A stretch of DNA of 39,762 bases from Segetibacter sp. (lineage in GTDB: Bacteria; Bacteroidota; Bacteroidia; Chitinophagales; Chitinophagaceae): assembly GCA_025963675.1 (NCBI GenBank), contig JAOQAJ010000256.1, positions 1 to 39,762 of the forward strand, given 5' to 3'. The first letter of the stretch is position 1. The number at the start of each line of letters is the position of its first letter. Made by a program: the position numbers and the translations under genes. This document shows, in pieces, positions 1 through 9,462 of this stretch. A model generated the notes under the pieces. That model ran no database searches, had not been told where the DNA came from, and saw nothing but the letters and a program-made list of their open reading frames with translations.

Positions 1-746
1 ACAGCATTTGTAAGTTTTTCTCTTACAGCAAGAATTGCTTCTGGCAACGTGGTAATGAGACTCTCAAAAATAAAACGAGAAAATTCTTCTGTTTGTATTT
101 TCAATGAAGGCAAATCTATGATACCAATCGAACCTTTCTTAAGAAGAAACACATTGTTGAGAGTAGTGATCGGATCAGGTAGATGACCGAACGTAAGAAA
201 GTGGATTTTCCACTTTTCGTTTTCCTCCCACCCGGGAAAAAGGGATGTAAACGCCTTCACCTCTGAGGCAAAGTATAGGCTGCTGCCAATAATACTATAA
301 TACAGCGGTTTCATGCCTGCATGATCCCTGGCAAGAATCAATTGCGATGTCCTCTTATCGAAAATAGCAAGAGCAAACATCCCATTAAACCTGTTGAAAC
401 AATTCTTCCCCCACTGGATGTACCCTTTCAAAATTACCTCAGTATCACATGCTGTTATAAAGCGGTGTCCCAGCGAAACCAGTTCTCTTTTTAGTTCTAA
501 AAAATTGTAAATCTCACCGTTGAAGATGATTTGCAGACTGCCATTTAAATCGGTCATCGGCTGATGGCCGGCTTCTGTAAGGTCTAATAGCGACAATCTT
601 CTGTGGCCTAAAGCAAGAGGCAACTGATCATCGATATAAATGCCTTCATCGTCAGGCCCTCCATGCTTCATGCTATCTCTCATAACAGTGATGTTGTAAG
701 AAAGATCGCGAGAAGAAGGATCAAACATGCCGGCAATTCTACACAA
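1..746 (-). CDS. asnB: Asparagine synthase (glutamine-hydrolyzing), N-terminal part; truncated by window edge
   Basis: Reverse-strand translation from TTG at 746: (M)CRIAGMFDPSSRDLSYNITVMRDSMKHGGPDDEGIYIDDQLPLALGHRRLSLLDLTEAGHQPM...IIFNGEIYNF; class II glutamine amidotransferase motifs (Cys2, GGPDDEG, GHRRLSL, NGEIYN). Missing from ORF track because start is TTG and the ORF runs off the window. Confidence 0.9.
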   Translation of the reverse strand, partial: MCRIAGMFDPSSRDLSYNITVMRDSMKHGGPDDEGIYIDDQLPLALGHRRLSLLDLTEAGHQPMTDLNGSLQIIFNGEIYNFLELKRELVSLGHRFITACDTEVILKGYIQWGKNCFNRFNGMFALAIFDKRTSQLILARDHAGMKPLYYSIIGSSLYFASEVKAFTSLFPGWEENEKWKIHFLTFGHLPDPITTLNNVFLLKKGSIGIIDLPSLKIQTEEFSRFIFESLITTLPEAILAVREKLTNA

Positions 747-837
747 AATGAATACTATTTATTTGTTTAATACTGCACCAATAAAGTGACAATAGGTGCC
801 CTTTTTGTTATAGCGGTTAGTTGAAAAATGATTATAA

Positions 838-864
838 GTACAAGTGAGTGACACAACGATGTTG
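838..864 (+). repeat. Dispersed intergenic repeat copy 1 (subtype A)
   Basis: GTACAAGTGAGTGACACAACGATGTTG; identical 27-mer to copy 2. Confidence 0.85.
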
Positions 865-894
865 ATGGCAGTTTTATCGCCCGCTATCAAAAAA

Positions 895-3303
895 CTACTT
901 AAAAAAGGTGCCCGTGATTTTTTGCCAAAGGCTTTTTTTCGTCGTTTCGGAATAACCATAATTATATGACATGGTGTAATTATAGCCGTAGCCATAACCA
1001 TAGCCATAACCGTATCCATAATAAGAATTGGCTCCCGTCATCTTTACATCATTAACCAAAAGGTTCACATTTGGAAATGTCTTTCCAACATAAACCTCAT
1101 TAATGTTTTCAAGCCTTTTTCTAGGAGTATATCTCTGGCGCACGACAAAAACAGTAGAGTCTGCATACTTGCTTAAAACTTTCGCGTCGCTTACCAGCCC
1201 AACAGGTGCGGAGTCAATAATTATAATGTCGAAATTCGATTTAAGATAACTGAATAAATCTTCAATTTTTTCATCAAGCAGGAGCTCCGATGGATTTGGA
1301 GGTATTGGTCCGGCAGGAACTATATAAAGATTGTCGGTGTTGGCAATCTTAACTGGTAATTCTTCCATTCTTACATCTCCGACAACGTAATTGCTAATTC
1401 CCTTTCTATCCAGTAACCCTAATGCTCTTGAAATTTTTGGCTTGCGTAAATCCAATTCAAGTATCACTGTTTTTTTATTGGCAACAGCCCAAACAGCTCC
1501 CAGGTTCATTGAAGTAAACGTCTTACCCTCGCCAGCCATTGAGGAAGTAACGAGAATGACAGGACTCTTTTTATCAATAATAAAATATTGCAAATTGGTA
1601 CGCGCCATTCTGAACTGCTCTGAAATAACACTTCTATCTTTTGCACCGATGACCAGTTCTCTATCGGCCATTTTATGATGGGCGATTTCACCAATTATTG
1701 GCATTTCTGTTACCTTCAAGATATCTGTTCTGCTGGTAATTTTATCGTTAAGTAGATCTCGCAAGTAGATAAATGCTAGTGGAATTAAAAGGCCGATAAT
1801 AAATGCAGTACGCATTGTTCCACTTCTGTCAGGGCTTACCGGTGCCCCGGAAGAAGAAGCCGGATCTACTGAAGAGGCGTTAGAAGTGCTGGAAGCCATT
1901 GTTATAGCTGACTCTTCTCTTTTCTGAAGTAGAAAAAGATATAGTTTTTCCTTAATTCCCTGTTGACGTGCAATTTCCAGTAATTCCCTCTGTTTTGACG
2001 GAACAGCTCTAACCTGTGACCTTAATACATTATATTCATTCAATAAGCTTCTTCTTAATGACTCTACCGGTTTCTTAATATTTGATAAATTTTCCAGGAT
2101 ACTTACCCTAACGTTTTCTAACTGGCTTTCCAAAAGCTGTATTGCCGGGTTAGCCGCAGGCATGGTTTTTAACTTCTCATCTCGTTGTAACTGAAATTGA
2201 TTATAATTAATAATCAGACCCTGCAAAGTAGGGTCCTCTATACCTAACGATGAAGGAACCAGATTAAACCTTTTGGAAGGATCCTTTATATAAGTAGAAA
2301 TCATATCAATAAGCCGAATTTGCACTTCCTGAGCATTCAGCTTTTCTTCCGTACCTTTTAACTCATCATACTGCCCCTGGCCCTGCGCTTCAATATCAAT
2401 TATTTCATTTTTTTGTCGAAAATCCTGAAGACCTTGTTCCACCTTTCCCAGTTCAGAAGTCAGGAGAATTAATCTTCCGTCGATGAAGCGAACAGTATTG
2501 TCAATAACACTGTTTTTATTTTCGACAGTTGCATTGTTATAAGCATCTATCAGACCATTTAAAATGTCAACAGCTTTTTGAGGAATTTCAGTAATAAGAT
2601 CTATTCTTAAAATACTTGCCTGGGCGTTTAGTTGTCTTACGTTCAAACCTCCCGCTATACCGATAGCAGTCTGAAACGGTGGCAGCCATTGTACTGTATA
2701 CTTATACTTCGGATCCACTGCATTTCCATCCGGCAAATTTATTTTAAAATCTCCCTGCTGACCATGAATGGTATCTCCTGGTTTATACCATTGCGTGCTT
2801 AAACCCTCTACCTGGAAATTCTTATTTTTATTAAATTGTAACACAAGGCTGTAACCAGAAGTAGTATCCTTTTGAGATATACTTTCGAAGGTGAAAACCC
2901 TGTTATTGTATGTTTCAGTACGCTTCAAATTTCCTTCAATCCAGTATTGTGTATTCAAACTAAGTTGTCGCACTACCTTCTCCATCAAAGTAGCAGACTT
3001 TAATATTTCAATCTCATTGGCCAGATTGGTCCTCGGCTTGAATAAAACTATCTGGTCTAAAGCATCAGCATTTCCGCTACCCCTCGAACCTCCTCTATCA
3101 TCTTTAATTAAAATAGAAATACCAGAACTATAATAAGGAATTTGGTACCGTAAATAGAAATGACCAATAGCTAAGGAAATTCCTATTGAAACGACAAATA
3201 AGGGGAGATAAGTCAGGTATTTAAAAACAAGCTCTTTGGGACTGAGCTTAAACTTTTTATCCTCCTGTTTTAAAAGAGATAATGAATTTTTGTCTGACAT
3301 CAA
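895..3303 (-). CDS. Polysaccharide biosynthesis tyrosine autokinase (Wzc/BY-kinase) with chain-length determinant domain
   Basis: 802 aa; Wzz-like N-terminus with TM, Walker A (SSMAGEGKTFTSMNLG), Walker A' (ILELDLRKPKI), Walker B (DIIIIDSAPVG), Tyr-rich C-terminal tail. Confidence 0.95.
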   Translation of the reverse strand: MMSDKNSLSLLKQEDKKFKLSPKELVFKYLTYLPLFVVSIGISLAIGHFYLRYQIPYYSSGISILIKDDRGGSRGSGNADALDQIVLFKPRTNLANEIEILKSATLMEKVVRQLSLNTQYWIEGNLKRTETYNNRVFTFESISQKDTTSGYSLVLQFNKNKNFQVEGLSTQWYKPGDTIHGQQGDFKINLPDGNAVDPKYKYTVQWLPPFQTAIGIAGGLNVRQLNAQASILRIDLITEIPQKAVDILNGLIDAYNNATVENKNSVIDNTVRFIDGRLILLTSELGKVEQGLQDFRQKNEIIDIEAQGQGQYDELKGTEEKLNAQEVQIRLIDMISTYIKDPSKRFNLVPSSLGIEDPTLQGLIINYNQFQLQRDEKLKTMPAANPAIQLLESQLENVRVSILENLSNIKKPVESLRRSLLNEYNVLRSQVRAVPSKQRELLEIARQQGIKEKLYLFLLQKREESAITMASSTSNASSVDPASSSGAPVSPDRSGTMRTAFIIGLLIPLAFIYLRDLLNDKITSRTDILKVTEMPIIGEIAHHKMADRELVIGAKDRSVISEQFRMARTNLQYFIIDKKSPVILVTSSMAGEGKTFTSMNLGAVWAVANKKTVILELDLRKPKISRALGLLDRKGISNYVVGDVRMEELPVKIANTDNLYIVPAGPIPPNPSELLLDEKIEDLFSYLKSNFDIIIIDSAPVGLVSDAKVLSKYADSTVFVVRQRYTPRKRLENINEVYVGKTFPNVNLLVNDVKMTGANSYYGYGYGYGYGYGYNYTMSYNYGYSETTKKSLWQKITGTFFK
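983..1024. repeat. Hexanucleotide tandem repeat encoding the YG-rich tail of the tyrosine autokinase
   Basis: tagccg tagcca taacca tagcca taaccg tatcca taataa: seven in-frame degenerate hexamers. Confidence 0.85.
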
Positions 3304-3307
3304 CCGC

Positions 3308-4087
3308 TTATTTTTTTATTGTATTTATAACCAACACTACTACTGTCGTAAATACAGAAAGAACTGAGGTTGCTATTGAAAAATTTCTAATAAAAGTTTG
3401 ATCGCTTGCCGCTACTTTGTCTTTCGTAGGCTCTACATATACAACATCATTTTGCTGTAATACATAGTATGGAGAGTTGAATGCATTCTTTGAAAGCAAA
3501 TTCACCTTGCCAAATTCCCTTTTGCTGTTTTTTTCGCGAATAACAGTTATGTTATCACGACGGGCAGTGAAGGGTAAGTCTCCAGCAAGCCCAATTGCAT
3601 CAATCAAGGTAACCTTGCCATCAGGAATATTAAAGGTGCCCTGGTGACCTACTTCACCCAAAACTGTCACTTTAAAATTCAGGAATTCGATTATTACAAT
3701 TGGGTCGTTTACATATTTCACCAAGGTCTTAGTGAGCACATCAATCAGTTGTTTTCGTTTCATTCCCGCAACCTCCAATTTTCCTAATTGTGGAAATTGA
3801 ATCGTTCCATCAGCTTCTACAATATATCCCCCTGTTGCCGAACCGCCGGTTGTAGGTGATAAATTATATGGGGCAGCAGAAGCTGGGTTTAATGCATTTA
3901 CAACTATGCTTAAACGATCACCTGGTTGTATAATTGGATCAATGTTTTGAACAAATTTAGAAAGCGTAGTATCTCCCTGCTCATTAAAATAGACGATTTT
4001 GCTAAGTTTTTGCTCCGTATTACAAGATTGTAGTAACTGGAAAAAAACAGTCAGTGCTAATAAACCGAGGGAAATCCTGCAACGCAT
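3308..4087 (-). CDS. Polysaccharide export outer-membrane lipoprotein (Wza family, SLBB)
   Basis: 259 aa; lipobox-like LLQSC, 'IQPGDRLSIVVNALNP', 'YIVEADGTIQFPQLGKLEVAGM', C-terminal TM; directly upstream of the tyrosine autokinase on the same strand. Confidence 0.92.
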   Translation of the reverse strand: MRCRISLGLLALTVFFQLLQSCNTEQKLSKIVYFNEQGDTTLSKFVQNIDPIIQPGDRLSIVVNALNPASAAPYNLSPTTGGSATGGYIVEADGTIQFPQLGKLEVAGMKRKQLIDVLTKTLVKYVNDPIVIIEFLNFKVTVLGEVGHQGTFNIPDGKVTLIDAIGLAGDLPFTARRDNITVIREKNSKREFGKVNLLSKNAFNSPYYVLQQNDVVYVEPTKDKVAASDQTFIRNFSIATSVLSVFTTVVVLVINTIKK

Positions 4088-4198
4088 CTTTGTAGTAGTA
4101 GTTTAAAATTTACAGCTTCGCCATCTCGGTCACACAGACCAAGTTTCATTTGAATCAAAATCAAAAGGCTTTTACCAACGTCCCTTGTAGAAGAGGGG

Positions 4199-4206
4199 CA
4201 AAAGTA
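4199..4206 (-). promoter_or_regulatory. Candidate Bacteroidetes -7 promoter element (TACTTTTG) for the wza/wzc operon
   Basis: Reverse-strand TACTTTTG matches TAnnTTTG; implies a leader of about 100 nt. No clear -33 TTTG seen. Confidence 0.4.
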
Positions 4207-4633
4207 TCGTTAATAGATTAAACGCCTTGAGCTCTACTTTATTGTCTCTAATCGAGAGCTTTTCCCAGAAAGGGAAAATAGGCTATTTTGCCTTACTAAC
4301 GTTTTCAAAATAATAAAATGGTGACACTGCTATAAATTTTCCACAACCAGAAAGAAGGAATTACGGCGTAGGTTGTATTAAAGCGTAAAAACACGTCTTA
4401 TTAGAACGAGTATATACGACGGGTCATTTTTATGGCGTCAGCCAATCTTTTCATGGCATGATCGTGGAGTCACATTTCGTTCATCCACATCACAAATTTC
4501 TATTGATGCGTTATCAGAATTTCACAAAACTTTTTCTCCAATAGCACAGAAGTAACACAACAGATGCAAATAAAAAATTTGATAATAAACTTAAAGATTG
4601 ATTTTTGCCGGGATAATTAAAAAATAAGAAAAA

Positions 4634-5329
4634 GTGCCTTTTACATTTTCTCATCCTGCTATCGTTGCACCGCTAACTTTCTTAAGCAAGAAAAAATTTT
4701 CTATCACCGCGTTAACGATAGGAAGCGTTACACCAGATTTCGAATATTTTATCAACTTCAAGCAACAGAGCAATTACAGCCATACCTGGTTAGGCATTTT
4801 TTGGTTTGATTTGCCAATTGCAATAATCTTGTTTTATTTATTTAATACACTCGTAAAAGATGAGCTAATAGACAGTCTTCCTGGTTTTTTAAATAGCAGG
4901 TTCTCGAGGTTTAAAAATTTGAGAAGAATTAAATTTCCCAGGGAAAGATACCTGGTCCTTCTTACTTCATTTATAATGGGTATTACATCACATTTATGCT
5001 GGGATAAACTATTGCATCGAAGCGTTAGACTGGTGGAAGAACCGGAGGATTTCTATTCTGTTTTCTGGGATGCAAATAGTGTGATTGGTGCAGGAGTAAT
5101 TGCGTATATGATTTTTAGGCTACCAAAAACAAGCGTTACGAAACGTGATAGTTTTTTCTTTTGGTTTTTTACTTTGCTAACTACATTGATCGTAATGATG
5201 CAGCGGAACTTTCGGCCCAGGCCTCTGCGTGAACTGGAAGTTTCTCTCATTTCCGGGTTTTTGATAGGTTTGCTCGTTGCGTCAGCTTTTCTTAAAATAT
5301 TCCGGAAAAAACAACCGAAACGGGGGTAG
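4634..5329 (+). CDS. DUF4184-like membrane protein
   Basis: GTG start; MPFTFSHPAIVAPL N-terminus and multiple TM segments, typical of DUF4184. Confidence 0.8.
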   Translation: MPFTFSHPAIVAPLTFLSKKKFSITALTIGSVTPDFEYFINFKQQSNYSHTWLGIFWFDLPIAIILFYLFNTLVKDELIDSLPGFLNSRFSRFKNLRRIKFPRERYLVLLTSFIMGITSHLCWDKLLHRSVRLVEEPEDFYSVFWDANSVIGAGVIAYMIFRLPKTSVTKRDSFFFWFFTLLTTLIVMMQRNFRPRPLRELEVSLISGFLIGLLVASAFLKIFRKKQPKRG

Positions 5330-5366
5330 CGCTTTAACCGATTGCAAAAGGATGTAGTGCAAAAAT

Positions 5367-5393
5367 GAAAAACCAGCTCTTTAACTGGTTTTC
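5367..5393. terminator. Bidirectional hairpin between convergent genes 4634-5329 and 5404-5871
   Basis: gaaaaaccag-ctctttaa-ctggttttc; perfect aaaaccag/ctggtttt stem. Confidence 0.75.
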
Positions 5394-5403
5394 GAAAAAT
5401 TGC

Positions 5404-5871
5404 TTAATGCATTCCCGGAATCAGCGGACGAGCTACTTCTCTAAATGGCCACGGCACAGATGCAACGATTACAATAAATGCGATAAAATAATACCAGAAC
5501 GAACGACTGTGTTTTGATTTATCACTAATATTTTTCTTGGCAGATCCTCTGCCTATTGTTATCAAAATTATTCCTAACAACATGCCAACCGCATGCTCTA
5601 TTGCCCAAAATCTTGCAACACCATTTTGCATTACACTTTTCATCCCCATACTTCGAATGCTTTCCAATCCTGGTCCTGCAAACCATTGATACAAACCGAT
5701 TAACAGCATTATGTGTGCAGAAATCATTAAAAACAAACCTGTTTTTTTATCTCCGGATGTAAAAGCCTTGTTTCCTGTCATACCGGATAATGATTTAACG
5801 ATTGCTACCAATAATAAAATAATAACAACCCACCGACCTAAGTTATGCAAGTGTAGTAATCCCTGGTACAT
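5404..5871 (-). CDS. Conserved four-TM membrane protein (cytochrome b-like annotation possible)
   Basis: 155 aa, four hydrophobic segments, conserved-looking His residues (HLHNLGRW, SAHIML, EHAVGM). Confidence 0.65.
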   Translation of the reverse strand: MYQGLLHLHNLGRWVVIILLLVAIVKSLSGMTGNKAFTSGDKKTGLFLMISAHIMLLIGLYQWFAGPGLESIRSMGMKSVMQNGVARFWAIEHAVGMLLGIILITIGRGSAKKNISDKSKHSRSFWYYFIAFIVIVASVPWPFREVARPLIPGMH

Positions 5872-5893
5872 GCTGTATGTTTTTGATTTGTGC

Positions 5894-5901
5894 CAAAATT
5901 A
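5894..5901 (-). promoter_or_regulatory. Candidate -7 element TAATTTTG upstream of the 5404-5871 gene
   Basis: Exact TAnnTTTG, about 22 nt before ATG 5871. Confidence 0.35.
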
Positions 5902-6044
5902 GGGCTTAATCACTTTCCACCCTTGCAATTAAATCAATATGACAATTTGTATCTAAAGCACTGAGACATAAAAAAATATGTTGCAATACGAAGAGCTTTC
6001 AGAAAAATATAAAGAAAGAGCTTTTACACGATTATTTTTGCCGG

Positions 6045-6839
6045 ATGAAAAAATGGATTTTGATTTTTGTGCTTCCGGCTTTTTTTATTTCATGTGGAGA
6101 AAACGATAAAAAAGTTGTACGGGAAGATTCGGGCCAAATGCAGTTGATTGAGAACTTAAAGAAACAAGTCAAAGATAATCCGGATAGCGCGGGGCTTAGA
6201 ATGAAATTGATTAATTCATTTGATAGTTTAAAAATGTATAAGGAGGCTATTGAGCAAACGGATAGCCTGATAAAAAGGGATAGCCTTAACAATGGTCTTT
6301 GGTTCGCCAAAGGGCAGTTGCAGGAAGATAAAGGAGATACGCTTGAAGCGATTCAAAGTTATCACACTGCGGTAAATATTTATCCATCTGTTGAAGCACA
6401 AATGAGCCTTGCAAACCTTTTAGCAGAAACCAGAAATTCGAATGCATTGATCATATGCAGAAATGTAATTGCGATGGGACTTGGCAGAGAGACTAATGCT
6501 GGTTGTAACTTTATAGCTGGCGTTTACTATGCAAGAACTGGCAATAAACAACAAGCATTACAGTTTTTTGATAAAGCCATTAACGACAATTATACATTGA
6601 CGGAAGCTTACATGGAAAAAGGCTTCATCTATTACGAAAGTAAAGATTACGATCGGGCTTTGCACACCTTCGAAACTGCATTAACTGTAAACAAAGCATA
6701 CCCTGATGCTTATTATTGGAAAGCAAAATGTCATGAAATAACCGGAAATAAAACAGAAGCGCTGATAAACTATAAACGATCTTTAGGTCTCGACAAACAG
6801 TTGAAAGAAGCAACTGAGGCAATTAAGCGGTTGGAATAA
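6045..6839 (+). CDS. TPR-repeat lipoprotein
   Basis: 264 aa; lipobox PAFFISC; TPR-like repeats (AYMEKGFIYYESKDYDRALHTFETALTVNKAYPDAYYWKAKCHEITGNKTEAL). Confidence 0.85.
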   Translation: MKKWILIFVLPAFFISCGENDKKVVREDSGQMQLIENLKKQVKDNPDSAGLRMKLINSFDSLKMYKEAIEQTDSLIKRDSLNNGLWFAKGQLQEDKGDTLEAIQSYHTAVNIYPSVEAQMSLANLLAETRNSNALIICRNVIAMGLGRETNAGCNFIAGVYYARTGNKQQALQFFDKAINDNYTLTEAYMEKGFIYYESKDYDRALHTFETALTVNKAYPDAYYWKAKCHEITGNKTEALINYKRSLGLDKQLKEATEAIKRLE

Positions 6840-6978
6840 TACATTGTTGAATTGAATAATTGTTTAATTGATATTGTTTTAATTAAAAAGAAGTCTGTTC
6901 AACAACTCAACAACCGGTGGCTGCTCTCTAATATTTCAACATCTAGCCTTTAACCATTTAACAATTCATCCACTACCA

Positions 6979-7629
6979 ATGCCAATTATAGCTCCTTCAT
7001 TATTAGCTGCAGACTTTTTACACCTTGGCGACCAATGTAAAATGCTTAACGAAAGTGAGGCTGAATGGTTTCACCTTGATGTAATGGATGGAAGGTTCGT
7101 ACCTAACATTAGTTTTGGGCTACCGGTGATTGAACAAATAAGACAAGCTACTACAAAGGTTTGTGATGTACACTTGATGATAGTAGAACCGGAAAAATAT
7201 GCAGAAGCTTTTAGGAATGCTGGTGCAGACATTCTAACAGTGCATATTGAAGTGTGCCAACATTTGCATAGAAATATAGAACAAATTAAAAGCCTTGGAA
7301 TGAAGGCGGGAGTTGCAGTAAACCCACATACCCCAATATCTTTTTTAGGCGATATTATTCAGGACATTCATCTCGTAAACCTGATGAGTGTTAACCCGGG
7401 TTTTGGAGGGCAAAAATTTATAGATTATACAATCGAAAAAATAAAGCAGTTACGGAAAATGATCAATGAACGAGGCCTGAATGTATTGATCGAAATCGAC
7501 GGAGGCGTAACATTAGAGAATGCCGGAGTAATCGTTGAAGCAGGCGCTGATGTTTTAATAGCAGGCAGCACAGTATTTAAATCTGAAGACCCAATTGCAA
7601 CGATAGCGCAATTACGCGCAGTTAGTTAG
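6979..7629 (+). CDS. rpe: Ribulose-phosphate 3-epimerase
   Basis: 216 aa; MPIIAPSLLAADF, FHLDVMDGRFVPNISFG, VNPGFGGQKFI, EIDGGV motifs. Confidence 0.97.
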   Translation: MPIIAPSLLAADFLHLGDQCKMLNESEAEWFHLDVMDGRFVPNISFGLPVIEQIRQATTKVCDVHLMIVEPEKYAEAFRNAGADILTVHIEVCQHLHRNIEQIKSLGMKAGVAVNPHTPISFLGDIIQDIHLVNLMSVNPGFGGQKFIDYTIEKIKQLRKMINERGLNVLIEIDGGVTLENAGVIVEAGADVLIAGSTVFKSEDPIATIAQLRAVS

Positions 7630-8072
7630 GTACAGTTGCAGGCATATTCCTCCTCAAGGTCTATAACTGTTACAACGGTTAAATGTTGTTGTTTTGGAGC
7701 AAAAATTATTCTTACATGTTGCCGGTCTTCAGTTATTCCTTCAACAGCGTAAGTAGCGCCTCTTGGATCATGTAAATCACTTTTATTGTAGTTGACTGTT
7801 CCATTTACCAGTATATCTTTTACTTCCTGTTGTGTTATATGCCGGCATTTCATTCGACATTTGGCATGTTTGGTAAAAAATAATTTCGTCGTATTCCTGT
7901 CAAATTTTTCCGTATTGGCCGAAGGATTCGAATCTTTAGGAAGGTTTTTCGTTTGCCTTTCCGCTTGCCTTTTTGTAATCGAGCTTTCACGATTATTGCA
8001 CCGCTTGATTAATAGGGTTGCAACGGCCATTAAAACAAGTAGCAGTACCGGAAGGATTTTCTTTAGTTTCAT
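7626..8072 (-). CDS. DUF4258 domain protein with N-terminal TM anchor
   Basis: 148 aa; FTKHAKCRMKCRHITQQEVKDILVNG pattern typical of DUF4258; hydrophobic N-terminus. Confidence 0.75.
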   Translation of the reverse strand: MKLKKILPVLLLVLMAVATLLIKRCNNRESSITKRQAERQTKNLPKDSNPSANTEKFDRNTTKLFFTKHAKCRMKCRHITQQEVKDILVNGTVNYNKSDLHDPRGATYAVEGITEDRQHVRIIFAPKQQHLTVVTVIDLEEEYACNCT

Positions 8073-8164
8073 AAGCGAAAGTTAAATCAGAGAGATTAAA
8101 TACAAAAACGGTGTAGTAGAGCGTTGCACGAGGTTTGAAAACTACCCCAATTCTTCACTTGCAC

Positions 8165-8172
8165 TATCTTTG
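8165..8172 (+). promoter_or_regulatory. Candidate -7 element TATCTTTG upstream of mtaB
   Basis: Exact TAnnTTTG, 7 nt before ATG 8180. Confidence 0.4.
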
Positions 8173-8179
8173 CCCTCTT

Positions 8180-9451
8180 ATGGATAAACGTTCAGTAGCA
8201 TTTCATACACTTGGTTGCAAACTCAACTTTTCTGAGACCTCTACCCTTTCCAGGTTATTGGAAAATGAAGGTTTTGAAAAGAGAAACTTTGACGACAAGG
8301 CTGATGTTTATGTTATTAATACATGTTCTGTTACTGATAATGCTGATAAAGAATGTCGTCAGTTAGTTCGTCGTATTCAACGGAAAGCGCCGGAAAGCCT
8401 GGTGGTTATAACAGGTTGCTATGCACAGTTGAAATCTAAAGAAATAGCTCAAATAGAAGGCGTTGATTTGGTTTTGGGAGCAGCGGAAAAATTCAATATC
8501 GCAGCACATTTGAAAGAACTGACTAAAAATGATAGCGCTAAAATTTGCAGTTGTGACATTGCTGAAGTAACTGGTTTCAACTCTTCGTTTTCTATAAATG
8601 ATCGTACCCGTACTTTTTTAAAAGTTCAGGATGGGTGTGATTACAATTGTTCGTTTTGTACAATTCCGATGGCGCGTGGCAAAAGTCGCAGCGATAATGT
8701 ACAAAATGTTGTCAATAATATAACCAGCCTTAGTTCCACGGGCGTTAAGGAAATTGTACTTACTGGTGTAAACCTGGGAGATTTCGGAAAAGGGGCTGAT
8801 GGTAATAAAAAACATGAAGAAAGTTTTTATGAACTGGTACAGGCACTTGAACAAATTGATGGGATTGAACGTTACCGTATCTCTTCAATTGAGCCGAATC
8901 TACTAGCGAACGAAATAATCGAACTTGTTGCCAATAGTGATAAGTTCATGCCTCACTTTCACATTCCTTTACAAAGTGGCAGCAATACGATTTTAGGTTT
9001 AATGAGAAGGCGGTACAAGAGAGAATTATATGCCGAAAGAGTAAAACTGATAAAAACATTAATGCCGCATTGCGCTATTGGAGTGGATGTTATTGTAGGT
9101 TTCCCCGGTGAAACAGATGCTCATTTTACAGAAACTTTTGAATTTTTACATAGTCTTGATATTTCTTACCTCCATGTTTTTACATACAGCGAACGACCCA
9201 ATACTTTAGCCGTAGAAATGAAAGACGTAGTACCTATTAATGTTCGAAACGAACGTAATAAAAAGCTCCGCAACCTTAGTTATATGAAGATGAGCGAGCA
9301 TACAAGAAGACACATCGGTCAGACAAGGAAAGTACTTTTTGAGGCAAATTCGAAAAATGGGATGATGGAAGGTTACACCGATAATTATATAAAAATTAAC
9401 GCCCCTCACAAAACGGAGTGGGTTAATCAAATCGTAGATTGGACAATATAA
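8180..9451 (+). CDS. mtaB: tRNA (N6-L-threonylcarbamoyladenosine(37)-C2)-methylthiotransferase (MiaB-like radical SAM)
   Basis: HTLGCKLNFSETSTL N-terminus, radical SAM CDYNCSFCTIP, GVNLGDFG, TRAM-like C-terminus. ORF track start 8135 is likely too long; ATG at 8180 fits the family. Confidence 0.94.
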   Translation: MDKRSVAFHTLGCKLNFSETSTLSRLLENEGFEKRNFDDKADVYVINTCSVTDNADKECRQLVRRIQRKAPESLVVITGCYAQLKSKEIAQIEGVDLVLGAAEKFNIAAHLKELTKNDSAKICSCDIAEVTGFNSSFSINDRTRTFLKVQDGCDYNCSFCTIPMARGKSRSDNVQNVVNNITSLSSTGVKEIVLTGVNLGDFGKGADGNKKHEESFYELVQALEQIDGIERYRISSIEPNLLANEIIELVANSDKFMPHFHIPLQSGSNTILGLMRRRYKRELYAERVKLIKTLMPHCAIGVDVIVGFPGETDAHFTETFEFLHSLDISYLHVFTYSERPNTLAVEMKDVVPINVRNERNKKLRNLSYMKMSEHTRRHIGQTRKVLFEANSKNGMMEGYTDNYIKINAPHKTEWVNQIVDWTI

Positions 9452-9462
9452 TTCGCTACCAA

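Noticed and set aside
759-1019. Reverse-strand ORF MDTVMAMVMATAI...
   Set aside because: Overlaps the YG hexamer repeat of the tyrosine autokinase in another frame; composition is an artefact of the repeat.
7626-8072. DUF4258 protein as a toxin of a toxin-antitoxin pair
   Set aside because: Has a TM anchor and no small partner ORF beside it.
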